A stretch of 64,000 nt of DNA, taken from Rhodobacter sp. (GTDB lineage Bacteria; Pseudomonadota; Alphaproteobacteria; Rhodobacterales; Rhodobacteraceae). Where the stretch lies: NCBI GenBank assembly GCA_030065095.1, contig JASJDP010000020.1, positions 62,001 to 126,000 on the forward strand, in the 5' to 3' direction. The notes below the pieces were generated by a model. It saw only the letters and a program-made list of their open reading frames with translations. It did not search any database and was not told the DNA's origin. Of the stretch, positions 8,741 through 17,348 are shown in pieces (position 1 is the stretch's first letter; each line of letters opens with the position of its first letter). The position numbers were made by a program, and so were the translations under genes.

Positions 8741-9775
8741 TCAGAACAGATGTTTGGCCAATTCCAGCGCGCCGCGTTTCCATGGCGCGCGATGCGTGAC
8801 CCCCGGTGCAGATTTCAACGCATCGCGATGCGCCACATACCAGTCGTAGTTGCGGATCAGGGCTTCGCGGTTGGAATACCGGGGCGCAAAGCCCAGCCGG
8901 TCGCTGATCTTGTCGATGCTGACGAAACTGTCCTGCGCCATGGTGTCGTAGATCCACTGATAGACCGGCGACAGGTGCAGCGCCTCCAGCAGCTTCAGCG
9001 TCCAGATCGCCGGCGCCTTCGGCAGACCGACGATGCGTTTGCCGTGGCCGGCGTGATCCAGGACCGCCTGGAAATCCTCGCGGATCGAGCGGAAATCGGC
9101 CGCGCCCACATTGAACACGTCATCGACCCGGTCCGACGGCAATGTCGCGCAAAGATAGATCGCCGCGCATAGATCCTCGACATCGAGCAGCTGATACCGG
9201 TTTCCTCCGGACCCAAGCACCGGGAAATTCCGCCCCTGGCTGGCGAAATCGTACAGCAGCTCGAAAATGCCCAGCCGTTCGGGGCCGACAAAGGATTTCG
9301 GTCGCAGGACCGGCACGCACATGCCTGTGTTGCGGAACGCGGCGCAAACCTCTTCGGCTTCTATCTTGGCACGGCCATAGGGACCGACACCCGACACCGG
9401 ATCGTCCTCGAAAATCGGGTGATGGTCGGGGACGCCGTACACCGCGGTCGAAGATATGTGGACAAAGCGTTCGACGCCCGCCTCCTGCGCCGCGGCCAGC
9501 ATCTGGCGCGTACCCTCCACATCGATCGACCGGATCTCGTCCGGCGTATAGAGCGGCAGCGCAGCAGCGCAATGGACCACCAAGTCGATCCCATCCATCG
9601 CCGCACGCGCCGTATTTACATCGCGGATATCGCCTTGCACGACGTCGATCTTCGCCGCCTCGGGATAGGCGAATTGCGCGGTATCGAGGCTGCGCACGGA
9701 CTTTTTCCGGTCAAGCAAGTAGCGTACGAGGTTGATCCCAAGAAAACCCGCACCGCCTGTGATCAGGTATTTCAT
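8741..9775 (-). CDS. NAD-dependent epimerase/dehydratase (extended SDR)
   Basis: The 344-residue enzyme has the Rossmann dinucleotide site GGAGFLG (residues 7-13), an acidic residue after strand 2, a serine-rich HISSTAVYG strand and the catalytic YGRAK (YxxxK) pair. This is the pattern of nucleotide-sugar epimerases/dehydratases and related extended SDRs. ATG 9775 begins the MKYLITGG strand; the in-frame extension to 9934 is non-coding. As first gene of the operon it probably supplies a modified sugar or other precursor that goes with the two secreted products downstream, but the substrate is not evident. Confidence 0.85.
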   Translation of the reverse strand: MKYLITGGAGFLGINLVRYLLDRKKSVRSLDTAQFAYPEAAKIDVVQGDIRDVNTARAAMDGIDLVVHCAAALPLYTPDEIRSIDVEGTRQMLAAAQEAGVERFVHISSTAVYGVPDHHPIFEDDPVSGVGPYGRAKIEAEEVCAAFRNTGMCVPVLRPKSFVGPERLGIFELLYDFASQGRNFPVLGSGGNRYQLLDVEDLCAAIYLCATLPSDRVDDVFNVGAADFRSIREDFQAVLDHAGHGKRIVGLPKAPAIWTLKLLEALHLSPVYQWIYDTMAQDSFVSIDKISDRLGFAPRYSNREALIRNYDWYVAHRDALKSAPGVTHRAPWKRGALELAKHLF

Positions 9776-10103
9776 CCTCAGCCTAACGTCCGGTCCACCC
9801 CAATTCCGCCATGCCGAATCGGCCGCTTTGGGTCTGTGGGAATCGGATTCGCGAAAAACATGCCCGCACCCCCGAGATTTGGAGGCTTCGTCCGACACGC
9901 TTTGTCCATCCCACCCTTCGCGACGGCCAAACAACCCACCGCGGGCGCAATCCAGCTTTCTGTCCTTGCCGGATCGGACAAGCGGCTGGCCATGATCTGC
10001 ATCAATACCCCTTAAGGGAACGGTTGTGTGAACCGCATTGCGCCGCTCATAGGCATTGCCCGGAAACTCGAAGACAAAGACCGAATGCTACGAAGCCGCC
10101 AGG
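9776..10103. other. Intergenic region upstream of the epimerase operon
   Basis: 328 bp between the epimerase start and the stop of the metalloprotease gene. It should contain the operon promoter on the minus strand. Open frames here encode nothing recognisable, and no repeat or strong hairpin was seen. Confidence 0.5.
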
Positions 10104-12686
10104 CTACTGCGCACCAGAGAACACAAGCCGCAGTTTGTAGCGGTTGTTTCTCTGGTCATCGTTGTCCGGATCATCGACGGACATCAGGAACAAGTCAGGC
10201 GCGCCGTCGTTCACGGATGGCGTCGCCGGATCGCCGTCGCCAAACTGATACGCGGCGATTCCGGCACCGTCCGAACTGTTGGAATGGGCGTGAAAGCGCT
10301 GGTCCAACCGGGTACCGTCCGAAATTCCCGACGTGTTGAGGTTGTAGAGCGTCACCGTCTTGAAGTGATCAGGGCCTGAGCTGTCGTCGAGGATGCCGAA
10401 CATCAGCTCGGGGCGCCCGTTATTGTCGCTGTCGAACATCGTTGCTCCGAACCCGTCGGACCGATGGCTCAGCCCGTCTTCCTGAAACGGCCCGGCCCAT
10501 GAGAAATATCCAAGGCTGGTCGGGTTGTGGCCGACGATGTATTTGATCTTGTTCTGGCCGTCCGGTGAATCGTAGACGCCGATGATGACGTCGTCGCGGC
10601 CCTGACCATCGAGATCGCCAATGGCAACGCCCAGCCCGTCGATCCGGCTGCCCAGGGATTGCCCGCCCATCGCCTCTCGAATTGACAGACAACGGCCCAA
10701 ACGCTCGTCAGCGAAGTTGCGGCAGATCCTGTACTTGATCTTATTGCCCCCGTCATAGACGGCGATCAGCATATCGTCGCTGCCGAATCCATCGAGATCC
10801 CCAAAGGCGATCCCGGCTCCTTTTCCGCGATGCCCCATCCCGTCCATGGCGAGTTCCTCGCGGCAGTCCAGGTCATTCGAAACCTCCTCGAAGTCGCAAA
10901 GCTCGAACTTGAAACCGTTCTGTCCCCCCGCATCGTCGTAAGTCATCAGAACGAGTTCCATCCGGGCGTCGCCGTCGATATTCGTGATCGCGATACCGCC
11001 CCCGTCGCCGCGGCGGGACCGCGCGTCCTGTTGCAGCACATGCGGACACATCGCTCGCAGGGCTGCCAGATCGCCCTCGGAAAACTCGGCCCTCAGAGCG
11101 CCGATGGACTGACCTTGCGGCCTCGGGATGATTGTCGTGGCACGTACCCCGTTGGCACGCACAATCCCAAGCGCGTTTGCGGCGTAGTGCATGATCGAGT
11201 TGAAATCGTAGGGGCCGATTTCCAGTCCGTTCGTCGACCGTTTATCGAAATTGCCTTCGTTTCCCGCTCTGATGTTGTTCCAAACGATCTGGATGTAATC
11301 GTCCCGGTCTTTTCGCGTGTGTTCGTGCAAAAGACCCATCGCATGGCCCATTTCATGGACAAAGGTTCCCTGACCGATACGGAATTGCGCCTGCCGGCTC
11401 GGAAGAGTGAACTCGATATCCTGCCTTCCCCCCTTGCGCCCGTACCAAGACGCACCACAGCTCGACGGTTGATTGCGGTCACGGTCCGTATACCCGCACG
11501 CCGCCTCGACCCCATTGAACCGAACATAGTGCCCGTCGCCGGCTGTGCGTTCGACCCATCGGAAATCGGTGTTGTTGTTCACATAGTCTATGGCGTCCCT
11601 GATGGCGCGGCGTGTCTGGATTTTGGCAGCCGCAAGATCCGGCGTGTCCGGGTTGTCGAAGTCGATGTCGCTGTCGCCGGGCCTGACGACAAGCGGATCT
11701 TCGTTTATTTCATAGGGTACCCGGCAATCGGGCCAGAGGCTGTTGCCGTCCGAAACGGCCAGTGCGTAGCTTGCATTGGGCACACCGGGAACCCCCCGCT
11801 GCACTTCGCCGACGATGATGTCGCCCTCGACCGTCAGCACATTGCCTTTGATCCGCACATCGCGCTCTCGCGGTTCGGAGTCCCCAAGCAACGCGACGGG
11901 CATCCGCTCCGCCATCGGGATCGCCATCACACTTTCGAAATGCTGAAAGGTACTTTGGCCCGAAATCGACTTCGGGTCGCCGAAACCCATGCTGAAAGTG
12001 CCGATTGCGCGCCGCTGCCCTTTCGGAAGCGCGATCATCGGTCCGGTGGAAAAGCGCGGCGCGGCAGCGTTTCGCGTGCCGAAATAGATATAGGCCGCGC
12101 GCGGACGGCGCCCTTTTGCGAAGGATGACTCCACGTAGAAGACCACGTTGTCTCCGAAAGTCCTCACGTAGTAGCGCCGCCCGTTGTCATCTTGATAACT
12201 GCCGTCGAAATCCGCGCCGTGGCTACGAAATCCGCCCTCGGTCTGCAGCGGCAGCTGGTCGCGAAGACCGGCCAGATTGCAGGGCCGCATGGTCGAGAAC
12301 GGCAGCCCGTCCGCATCGCCCTGACGCATCAGCGTTCCGCCGGCGGTGACCGCCATGGTTACACGGCCGGTGGCCGTAGCCGTGTACTTCGGAACCGAAA
12401 TGAACCGGCCTGAAATCGTACCGCCGTTCCGCCTGCCGCGGAAGACATGCGAATAGCTGCGGCCGGGATGCTCCGCAAACCAGTAGACGATGTCACCTTC
12501 CTGTCTGAGATAGGCGATGCCGCCGTCGTCGGTAACAAAGCCCGGAGCGAGTTCGAGGCTATCGAGGTTGGCGGCGTCGGCCAACTGCGTGCCGCCATCG
12601 CCGCAAAACGTTTCTGCGGGCTGTGCATTTCCGTGCGTGGGAGTGACCAAAGAGCCCAATAACAGTGCTAAGATGAAAAATCGCAT
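10104..12686 (-). CDS. Secreted astacin-type (M12A) zinc metalloprotease with FG-GAP/VCBS-like repeats
   Basis: The 860-residue protein has an N-terminal signal peptide (RFFILALLLGS core), an N-terminal region of about 310 residues of unknown fold, then an astacin domain. The zinc site is HEMGHAMGLLHEH followed by TR (about residues 445-459), and the Met-turn is SIMHYA (about 497-502). Residues about 560-850 contain repeated D-x-D-x-R/N blocks (GDLDGFGSDDMLI, GDLDGQGRDDVII, DSDNNGRPEL) typical of FG-GAP/VCBS beta-propeller blades. It should cleave proteins or peptides outside the cell, the propeller giving binding. ATG 12686 follows AGAGG and is preferred over TTG 12692. It is transcribed alone and divergently from the SH3b gene. 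Confidence 0.88.
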   Translation of the reverse strand: MRFFILALLLGSLVTPTHGNAQPAETFCGDGGTQLADAANLDSLELAPGFVTDDGGIAYLRQEGDIVYWFAEHPGRSYSHVFRGRRNGGTISGRFISVPKYTATATGRVTMAVTAGGTLMRQGDADGLPFSTMRPCNLAGLRDQLPLQTEGGFRSHGADFDGSYQDDNGRRYYVRTFGDNVVFYVESSFAKGRRPRAAYIYFGTRNAAAPRFSTGPMIALPKGQRRAIGTFSMGFGDPKSISGQSTFQHFESVMAIPMAERMPVALLGDSEPRERDVRIKGNVLTVEGDIIVGEVQRGVPGVPNASYALAVSDGNSLWPDCRVPYEINEDPLVVRPGDSDIDFDNPDTPDLAAAKIQTRRAIRDAIDYVNNNTDFRWVERTAGDGHYVRFNGVEAACGYTDRDRNQPSSCGASWYGRKGGRQDIEFTLPSRQAQFRIGQGTFVHEMGHAMGLLHEHTRKDRDDYIQIVWNNIRAGNEGNFDKRSTNGLEIGPYDFNSIMHYAANALGIVRANGVRATTIIPRPQGQSIGALRAEFSEGDLAALRAMCPHVLQQDARSRRGDGGGIAITNIDGDARMELVLMTYDDAGGQNGFKFELCDFEEVSNDLDCREELAMDGMGHRGKGAGIAFGDLDGFGSDDMLIAVYDGGNKIKYRICRNFADERLGRCLSIREAMGGQSLGSRIDGLGVAIGDLDGQGRDDVIIGVYDSPDGQNKIKYIVGHNPTSLGYFSWAGPFQEDGLSHRSDGFGATMFDSDNNGRPELMFGILDDSSGPDHFKTVTLYNLNTSGISDGTRLDQRFHAHSNSSDGAGIAAYQFGDGDPATPSVNDGAPDLFLMSVDDPDNDDQRNNRYKLRLVFSGAQ

Positions 12687-13310
12687 AAACAACCTCTAAG
12701 ACTAAAATCAATCGAGTTGAGCGTAGCAGAAAAGGCGGTACCCCACAACGAACGCGCAGCAGTTTGAACAGTGTAACGAAGCGTTCCTCGGCCCTTTGCG
12801 TTGGCGCCGCGCCCCGGGCAGGGCTCAGAGCCGGTCTCGTCATGCTTCTCCGGCGGGCTACCGGGAGTGGACCTCGCAAACCTGTCTCAGGTGCATAGGA
12901 GACATCCAGACTCGTTCGCGGCCGGGCCATTGGAGCGGGAAGTCCGATTTTGCTAGGAACTACTTTAGGTCATGCAATGCCTTTGCTGCGGTCGTCCGGG
13001 TCAATGCCGCTTGGAGAGACGTGGCTGTCTGTGCAGTCCCGGATAGCACCCCGAATCCCTCCACCAAGACGGTGCGCGGCACGTCTTTTCCTGCAGCCGC
13101 TTTCTTTTCGGTCAAACGGGCGCATCGCGGATTTGTCGCACAGCGCGGGCGAATCGCGTTTTCACGTTGCGTCAACGTGAATTTAGGGGCGGAAATCCAC
13201 CGGGGAATCGTTTATACGAAGCAAAAAAAGGGGGGACGGCGCGGCGATATTCCCCGTCAAGGAACGGCATGGGTTTGTTACGCAGCGCCGAAAGACGTGA
13301 AGGGTTTCCT
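12687..13310. other. Long divergent intergenic region
   Basis: 624 bp separate the metalloprotease and SH3b genes, which are transcribed away from each other, so both promoters must lie here. An open plus-strand frame (12796-13314) is arginine-rich with no recognisable domain and is not believed. The only structured element seen is the inverted repeat at 13163-13179. A small RNA or unusually long leader of the SH3b gene is possible but not supported by anything specific. Confidence 0.5.
13163..13179. promoter_or_regulatory. Perfect 7-bp inverted repeat, operator-like
   Basis: CACGTTG and CAACGTG are separated by CGT. It lies 132 bp before the SH3b gene start and about 480 bp from the metalloprotease start. 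The arms are too short and too close for a terminator and no T-run follows, so a dimeric-regulator site is the more natural reading. Confidence 0.35.
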
Positions 13311-13919
13311 ATGATTATCCGACTGACGCTTTTGACCACGGCAGCCATCGCCGGTGCCATGCTGGTTTTTGGCACCGATGACGGCAGTGTCGCAGTCGAG
13401 GAGATCGCCGAGGCGGTGCTTGAAGAAACAGCCCCCATGCCGGCGGCAGCCCCGGTCGAGACGGCCGCGGTTGAGACGGCCAAGGCAGAGGATGTCACGC
13501 AGGGCGCCATTCAGGCGGCGGTGCAGGAAGAGGTGCCCGGTCTTGCCTCGGAGGTCGAGGTTGCCAAACAAGAGGCGCTGGACCTGACCGGAGTGCTGCC
13601 GACCTCGACGCAGGTCGATGTGGCGGTCGCGACGGCGATCGCGGAGACGCCGGTCGAGGCAGAGCCGCGGGCCGGGACCGTGACGTCCGCCGCGCCCGAA
13701 CCGGAACCCGAGCCAAGGATAGTCTATGTCACCGGGTCGCGCGTGAACATGCGGGCGGGGCCGTCGACGTCGAATCCGGTGGTCGATCGGCTGGTCCGCG
13801 GAACCGCGGCCGAGGTGCTGGGCGAGGCTGGGGACGGCTGGCTGCAGATCCGCGACATCGCCACCGGGACCGAGGGCTTTATGTCAGGCGATTTCCTGTC
13901 GCCGGCGAACCCGGGGTAG
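13311..13919 (+). CDS. SH3b-domain envelope protein
   Basis: The 202-residue protein starts at ATG 13311 behind GAAGGG. Residues 1-20 are a signal peptide or membrane anchor. A low-complexity middle rich in Ala, Glu, Val and Pro (about 25-130) looks disordered and acidic. Residues about 135-200 are a bacterial SH3 domain: VTGSRVNMRAGPS, VVDRLVRGTAAEV, GDGWLQIRD and a terminal GFMSGDFL. SH3b domains usually bind peptidoglycan or peptide stems, so the protein may tether to the cell wall in the periplasm. No catalytic domain is attached. Confidence 0.85.
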   Translation: MIIRLTLLTTAAIAGAMLVFGTDDGSVAVEEIAEAVLEETAPMPAAAPVETAAVETAKAEDVTQGAIQAAVQEEVPGLASEVEVAKQEALDLTGVLPTSTQVDVAVATAIAETPVEAEPRAGTVTSAAPEPEPEPRIVYVTGSRVNMRAGPSTSNPVVDRLVRGTAAEVLGEAGDGWLQIRDIATGTEGFMSGDFLSPANPG

Positions 13920-14097
13920 CCACGCCGACAGTATTCCTTGGCCTTGACATGGCCACGCGTCACGGATCGGGCGCGGCGCCCGGCGGGGATTAGTTACCTT
14001 CACTCGTGCCGGATGCGACGGATTCCGCAGGGCCGTTTGGTTGTGCCCGTCAGCGCGCTGGCCTATTGGGGCCGACAGACATCTTTGGCGGCAAACC

Positions 14098-14931
14098 ATG
14101 GCGCAGAAATCGATACTGATTACCGGCTGTTCCTCGGGCATCGGATATGATGCGGCGCACACGCTCAAACGGCGGGGCTGGCGGGTCTTTGCGTCCTGTC
14201 GCAAGGCGGCGGACTGCGAACGGATGCGCGCCGAGGGTCTGGAAAGCCCGCGGATCGACTATGAGGACCCCGCCAGTGTCTCAGCCGGAGCGGCGCAAGT
14301 GCTTGAGGCGACCGGCGGTACGCTGGAGGCGTTGTTCAACAACGGCGCCTACGGGATTCCCGCCGCGGTCGAGGACCTGCCGCGGGAGGCCTTTTCGGCG
14401 ATATTGCAGGCCAATCTCGTGGGGCCGCATCACCTGACGGCCTGTGTGATCCCGGCGATGCGGGCGGCGAACCGCGGGCGGATCGTGAACTGCACCTCGG
14501 TGATGGGCTATACGGCCTATCCCTGGCGCGGCGCCTATGTGGCGACCAAATACGGGTTGGAAGGGTTGACGGACACGCTGAGGATCGAACTGCATGACAC
14601 CAACATCCATGTGTCGCTGATCGAGCCGGGGCTGATCACGACGAAGTTCGGCGAGAATTCAGGCAAGAACTTCGAACGCTGGATCGACTGGGAAAACTCG
14701 CTGATCGCCGACAAATACCGGCGCGACCTGCTGAAGAAGTGGGAGGGCGGCAACCCGAATGCCTGGCTGGAGGTTCCCGCGTCCCATGTGACCCGCAAGC
14801 TGGTCCATGCGGTCGAAAATCCGCGGCCGCGCGCCCGATATCGGGTCACCGGGCTGGCAGAATTCGCCTATGTGGCCAAGCGGCTCTTGCCGACCCGCGC
14901 CGCCGATTGGCTGATCCGGCGCACGGCCTGA
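14098..14931 (+). CDS. SDR-family oxidoreductase (classical type)
   Basis: The 277-residue enzyme has TGCSSGIG (residues 9-16), the NNGAYG strand-4 motif, a CTSVMGYTA catalytic serine region and YVATK (catalytic Tyr and Lys). It follows the classical short-chain dehydrogenase plan and binds NAD(P)H. The motif set resembles 17-beta-hydroxysteroid/retinol-type members, but the substrate is unknown. ATG 14098 directly precedes the first Rossmann strand; the longer frame from 14041 lacks coding character. The twin-transmembrane gene follows after 72 bp. Confidence 0.88.
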   Translation: MAQKSILITGCSSGIGYDAAHTLKRRGWRVFASCRKAADCERMRAEGLESPRIDYEDPASVSAGAAQVLEATGGTLEALFNNGAYGIPAAVEDLPREAFSAILQANLVGPHHLTACVIPAMRAANRGRIVNCTSVMGYTAYPWRGAYVATKYGLEGLTDTLRIELHDTNIHVSLIEPGLITTKFGENSGKNFERWIDWENSLIADKYRRDLLKKWEGGNPNAWLEVPASHVTRKLVHAVENPRPRARYRVTGLAEFAYVAKRLLPTRAADWLIRRTA

Positions 14932-15003
14932 GGCTGCGGCGAATTTCGCCTTCGCTTTTTCTGCGCACCCCGCTACATCGCCGGGAACCGGAAAGGATAG
15001 GCC

Positions 15004-15210
15004 ATGCTGCAGGACCCGCTTTTCATTCTCGTCGCCGTTGCGGTGTTGATCGTACTGGGCATTCTGATGGTCGGGATCGGCGGCTTTGCCAAGGGTGGCG
15101 ATTTCAACCGAAAGCACGCCAACCGGATCATGCGCTACCGGATCGCGGCGCAGGCGGTGGCGGTGGTATTGATCCTTCTGTTCGTATTCTTCCGCCGCAT
15201 GGGGGGCTGA
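15004..15210 (+). CDS. Twin-transmembrane HIG1-like small protein
   Basis: This 68-residue protein has two membrane helices (residues about 6-27 and 47-63) joined by a short basic loop, GGDFNRKHANRIMRYR. The layout matches the HIG1-domain twin-transmembrane proteins that Rhodobacterales encode next to the adenosyltransferase gene. In mitochondria HIG1 proteins associate with cytochrome oxidase; the bacterial role is not established. AAAGGA sits before the ATG. Three bases separate it from the next gene, so they are coupled. Confidence 0.85.
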   Translation: MLQDPLFILVAVAVLIVLGILMVGIGGFAKGGDFNRKHANRIMRYRIAAQAVAVVLILLFVFFRRMGG

Positions 15211-15213
15211 CAG

Positions 15214-15786
15214 ATGGTGGTTCTATCCAAGATCTACACCAAGACCGGCGATGCCGGGGAAACCGCGCTTGGCAATGGCGCGCGCGTGGCGAAGCATTCG
15301 ATGCGGGTGACGGCCTACGGGACCGTGGACGAGGTGAATGCGACCGTCGGACTGGCGCGGTTGCAAGCGGTTGGCGATATGGACGCGCATCTGGCGATGA
15401 TCCAGAACGACCTGTTCGATATCGGGGCCGATCTGTGCCGGCCGGATATGGAGAAGGATGCCGAGGCGGAATATCCGCCCCTGCGGGTGACCGAGGACCA
15501 GGTGACGCGGCTGGAGGGCGAGATCGATGCGATGAACGGCGCGCTGGAACCGCTGCGCAGCTTTGTCCTGCCGGGCGGGTCGGCCCTGGCTGCGCATCTG
15601 CATCTTTGCCGGACCGTGGCGCGGCGGGCAGAGCGGCTGACGGTGGAACTGGCGACGATGGAACACGTCAATCCGGCGGCTGTGAAATATCTCAACCGGT
15701 TGTCGGACTGGTTCTTCGTCGCCTCGCGGATCGCCAATAACGACGGCAGGGATGACGTGCTTTGGGTGCCGGGCGCGAACCGATAG
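15214..15786 (+). CDS. pduO: Cob(I)yrinic acid a,c-diamide adenosyltransferase, PduO type
   Basis: The 190-residue protein has the PduO/MMAB-family N-terminal ATP site (KIYTKTGDAGETALGNG, residues 6-22), the GTVDEVNA segment and a C-terminal RLSDWFFVASR with an ANND element. It transfers the adenosyl group of ATP to cob(I)alamin, giving adenosylcobalamin. That cofactor serves methylmalonyl- and ethylmalonyl-CoA mutases, which fits the ethylmalonyl-CoA pathway enzyme encoded at 29991. The gene is in one transcription unit with the twin-transmembrane gene; etfBA starts about 800 bp further on, beyond a convergent gene. Confidence 0.9.
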   Translation: MVVLSKIYTKTGDAGETALGNGARVAKHSMRVTAYGTVDEVNATVGLARLQAVGDMDAHLAMIQNDLFDIGADLCRPDMEKDAEAEYPPLRVTEDQVTRLEGEIDAMNGALEPLRSFVLPGGSALAAHLHLCRTVARRAERLTVELATMEHVNPAAVKYLNRLSDWFFVASRIANNDGRDDVLWVPGANR

Positions 15787-15947
15787 CGCGGCGATCACTG
15801 GGCCGGCCAATGGCCGGGCGAGTGCCCGGTAGAGCGAACCGCCAGGGCCAAGCGCCGCCGTCGGGCGTGGATGTCCTGCATCGGTTCTGTGCGCGATGGC
15901 GCGAATATCCCGGGGCAGCAGGTGCGTGTGCCACCGGCATTGCCATG

Positions 15948-16418
15948 TCAGACCTGTTCGATTGGAAACCACAGCTCGACCTTGCCGGTGGCCGTCTGCG
16001 GATCGAAATCCTCGGTATAGACCTCGTATTGCGGGCCCGGTGCCATAACCCAGCCGTCACCCAAATGCGCGCCATTCAGGACCCGGTCGAACATCGTCGC
16101 GATGCCCGAGACATGCCCTTGATGAACGAAAACCGCGTGCGGACCGGACGGCAGGCAAAGCTCGATCTGGCCCTCGGGGACCGGCGCATCGGCCGATACC
16201 TCCATGCCGCACAGGTACTGAAAGCTGCCTGGGGCGAACCCGTGCGAAACGCCGAAGACCAGTTCGCCCACCACACCGGTCAGCGCGGCATAGTCCCAGT
16301 TGCCCCATTGCCGCGGAATGCCGCCGCGCGTGTCCTTGGTATAGCGCCCGTTCGCCCCCACAAGCCGGCGCGCAGGCGCCTCTTCGATCCGATCCGGTGT
16401 GATCATCGCGGCCCCCAT
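15948..16418 (-). CDS. GyrI-like / AraC effector-binding domain protein
   Basis: A 156-residue stand-alone domain of the GyrI / AraC-E (SOUL-like) effector-binding fold: an N-terminal ARRLVGANGRY strand, a central GVSHGF, a CGMEVSAD strand and a C-terminal VYTEDFDP...VELWFPI typical of COG3708-type proteins. Free domains of this kind bind small molecules or act on gyrase; no DNA-binding region is present. ATG 16418 and ATG 16406 are both plausible starts. It converges on the adenosyltransferase gene and diverges from etfB. Confidence 0.75.
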   Translation of the reverse strand: MGAAMITPDRIEEAPARRLVGANGRYTKDTRGGIPRQWGNWDYAALTGVVGELVFGVSHGFAPGSFQYLCGMEVSADAPVPEGQIELCLPSGPHAVFVHQGHVSGIATMFDRVLNGAHLGDGWVMAPGPQYEVYTEDFDPQTATGKVELWFPIEQV

Positions 16419-16586
16419 TCAACCCAACGCCACCATAGCCCGACGGATCGCTTTCGCAATGACGCGGCGTTCCGGGGCTTTGGCGCGTCGATTTTGCACT
16501 GTTTTCCCCAAGTTTGCTCCGCTAACACTCGCGCGTGGAATTGATCCGCCCCGCCTGCGGGGCGCCCAGCCAGTGGAGAGACGTGC

Positions 16587-17348
16587 ATGAAGGTCCTTGT
16601 GCCGGTGAAACGCGTGATCGACTACAACGTGAAGGTCCGCGTCAAAGCGGATGGCAGCGGGGTCGATCTGGCGAATGTGAAGATGTCGATGAACCCCTTT
16701 GACGAAATCGCCGTCGAGGAAGCGATCCGCTTGAAAGAGGCCGGCAAGGCCGAGGAGATCATCGCGGTGTCGGTAGGGGTGAAGCAGAACCAGGAAACGC
16801 TGCGCACGGCGTTGGCGATGGGGGCCGACCGGGCGATTCTGGTGGTGGCCGCCGAGGATGTGCACACCGATATCGAGCCGCTGGCTGTGGCCAAGGTCCT
16901 GAAAGGCGTGGTCGACGAAGAGCAGCCCGGGCTTGTGCTGTGCGGCAAGCAGGCGATCGACAACGACATGAACGCCACCGGGCAGATGCTGGCCGCGCTC
17001 TGCGGCTGGTCGCAGGCGACCTTTGCCTCGGAGGTTTCGATCGAGGGCGACCGCGCGGTTGTCACGCGCGAGGTCGATGGCGGGCTGCAGACGGTGAAGG
17101 TTGCGATGCCGGCGGTGGTGACCGTGGATCTGCGGCTGAACGAGCCGCGCTATGCCTCGTTGCCGAACATCATGAAGGCCAAGCGCAAGCCGCTGGACGA
17201 AAAGACGCCCGCCGATTACGGCGTCGATGCGGCACCGCGGCTTGAGATCCTGAAGACCGTGGAGCCCGAGGCCCGCAAGGCCGGCGTGATGGTCGGGTCG
17301 GTCGAGGAACTGGTAACGAAGCTGAAAGACGAAGCGGGGGTGATCTGA
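16587..17348 (+). CDS. etfB: Electron transfer flavoprotein, beta subunit
   Basis: The 253-residue protein starts [14 protein letters not shown] and carries the ETF-beta hallmark segment [18 protein letters not shown] (residues about 33-50) and the central [14 protein letters not shown] motif. With EtfA it takes electrons from acyl-CoA dehydrogenases and passes them to ETF-ubiquinone oxidoreductase in the membrane. GGAGAG precedes the ATG; a small CG hairpin (16548-16563) lies in the leader. Its TGA overlaps the ATG of etfA (TGATG), giving 1:1 translation. The acyl-CoA dehydrogenase at 29991 is a likely partner. Confidence 0.97.
   Translation: MKVLVPVKRVIDYNVKVRVKADGSGVDLANVKMSMNPFDEIAVEEAIRLKEAGKAEEIIAVSVGVKQNQETLRTALAMGADRAILVVAAEDVHTDIEPLAVAKVLKGVVDEEQPGLVLCGKQAIDNDMNATGQMLAALCGWSQATFASEVSIEGDRAVVTREVDGGLQTVKVAMPAVVTVDLRLNEPRYASLPNIMKAKRKPLDEKTPADYGVDAAPRLEILKTVEPEARKAGVMVGSVEELVTKLKDEAGVI

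Noticed and set aside
10830-12128. 432-codon plus-strand frame
   Set aside because: Antisense to the metalloprotease, which has a full zinc motif and signal peptide; the frame results from GC-rich third positions.
12796-13314. 172-codon plus-strand frame before the SH3b gene
   Set aside because: Arginine-rich and without domain; the SH3b gene has its own start with a ribosome site and signal sequence.
13968-13983. GC-rich hairpin (CGGGCG...CGCCCG) after the SH3b gene
   Set aside because: Six-base stem with a 3-base loop and no T-run; not a convincing terminator.
16548-16563. GCCCCGC/GCGGGGC hairpin in the etfB leader, considered as attenuator or riboswitch
   Set aside because: A single small stem with a 2-base loop close to the start; no further structure or T-run.
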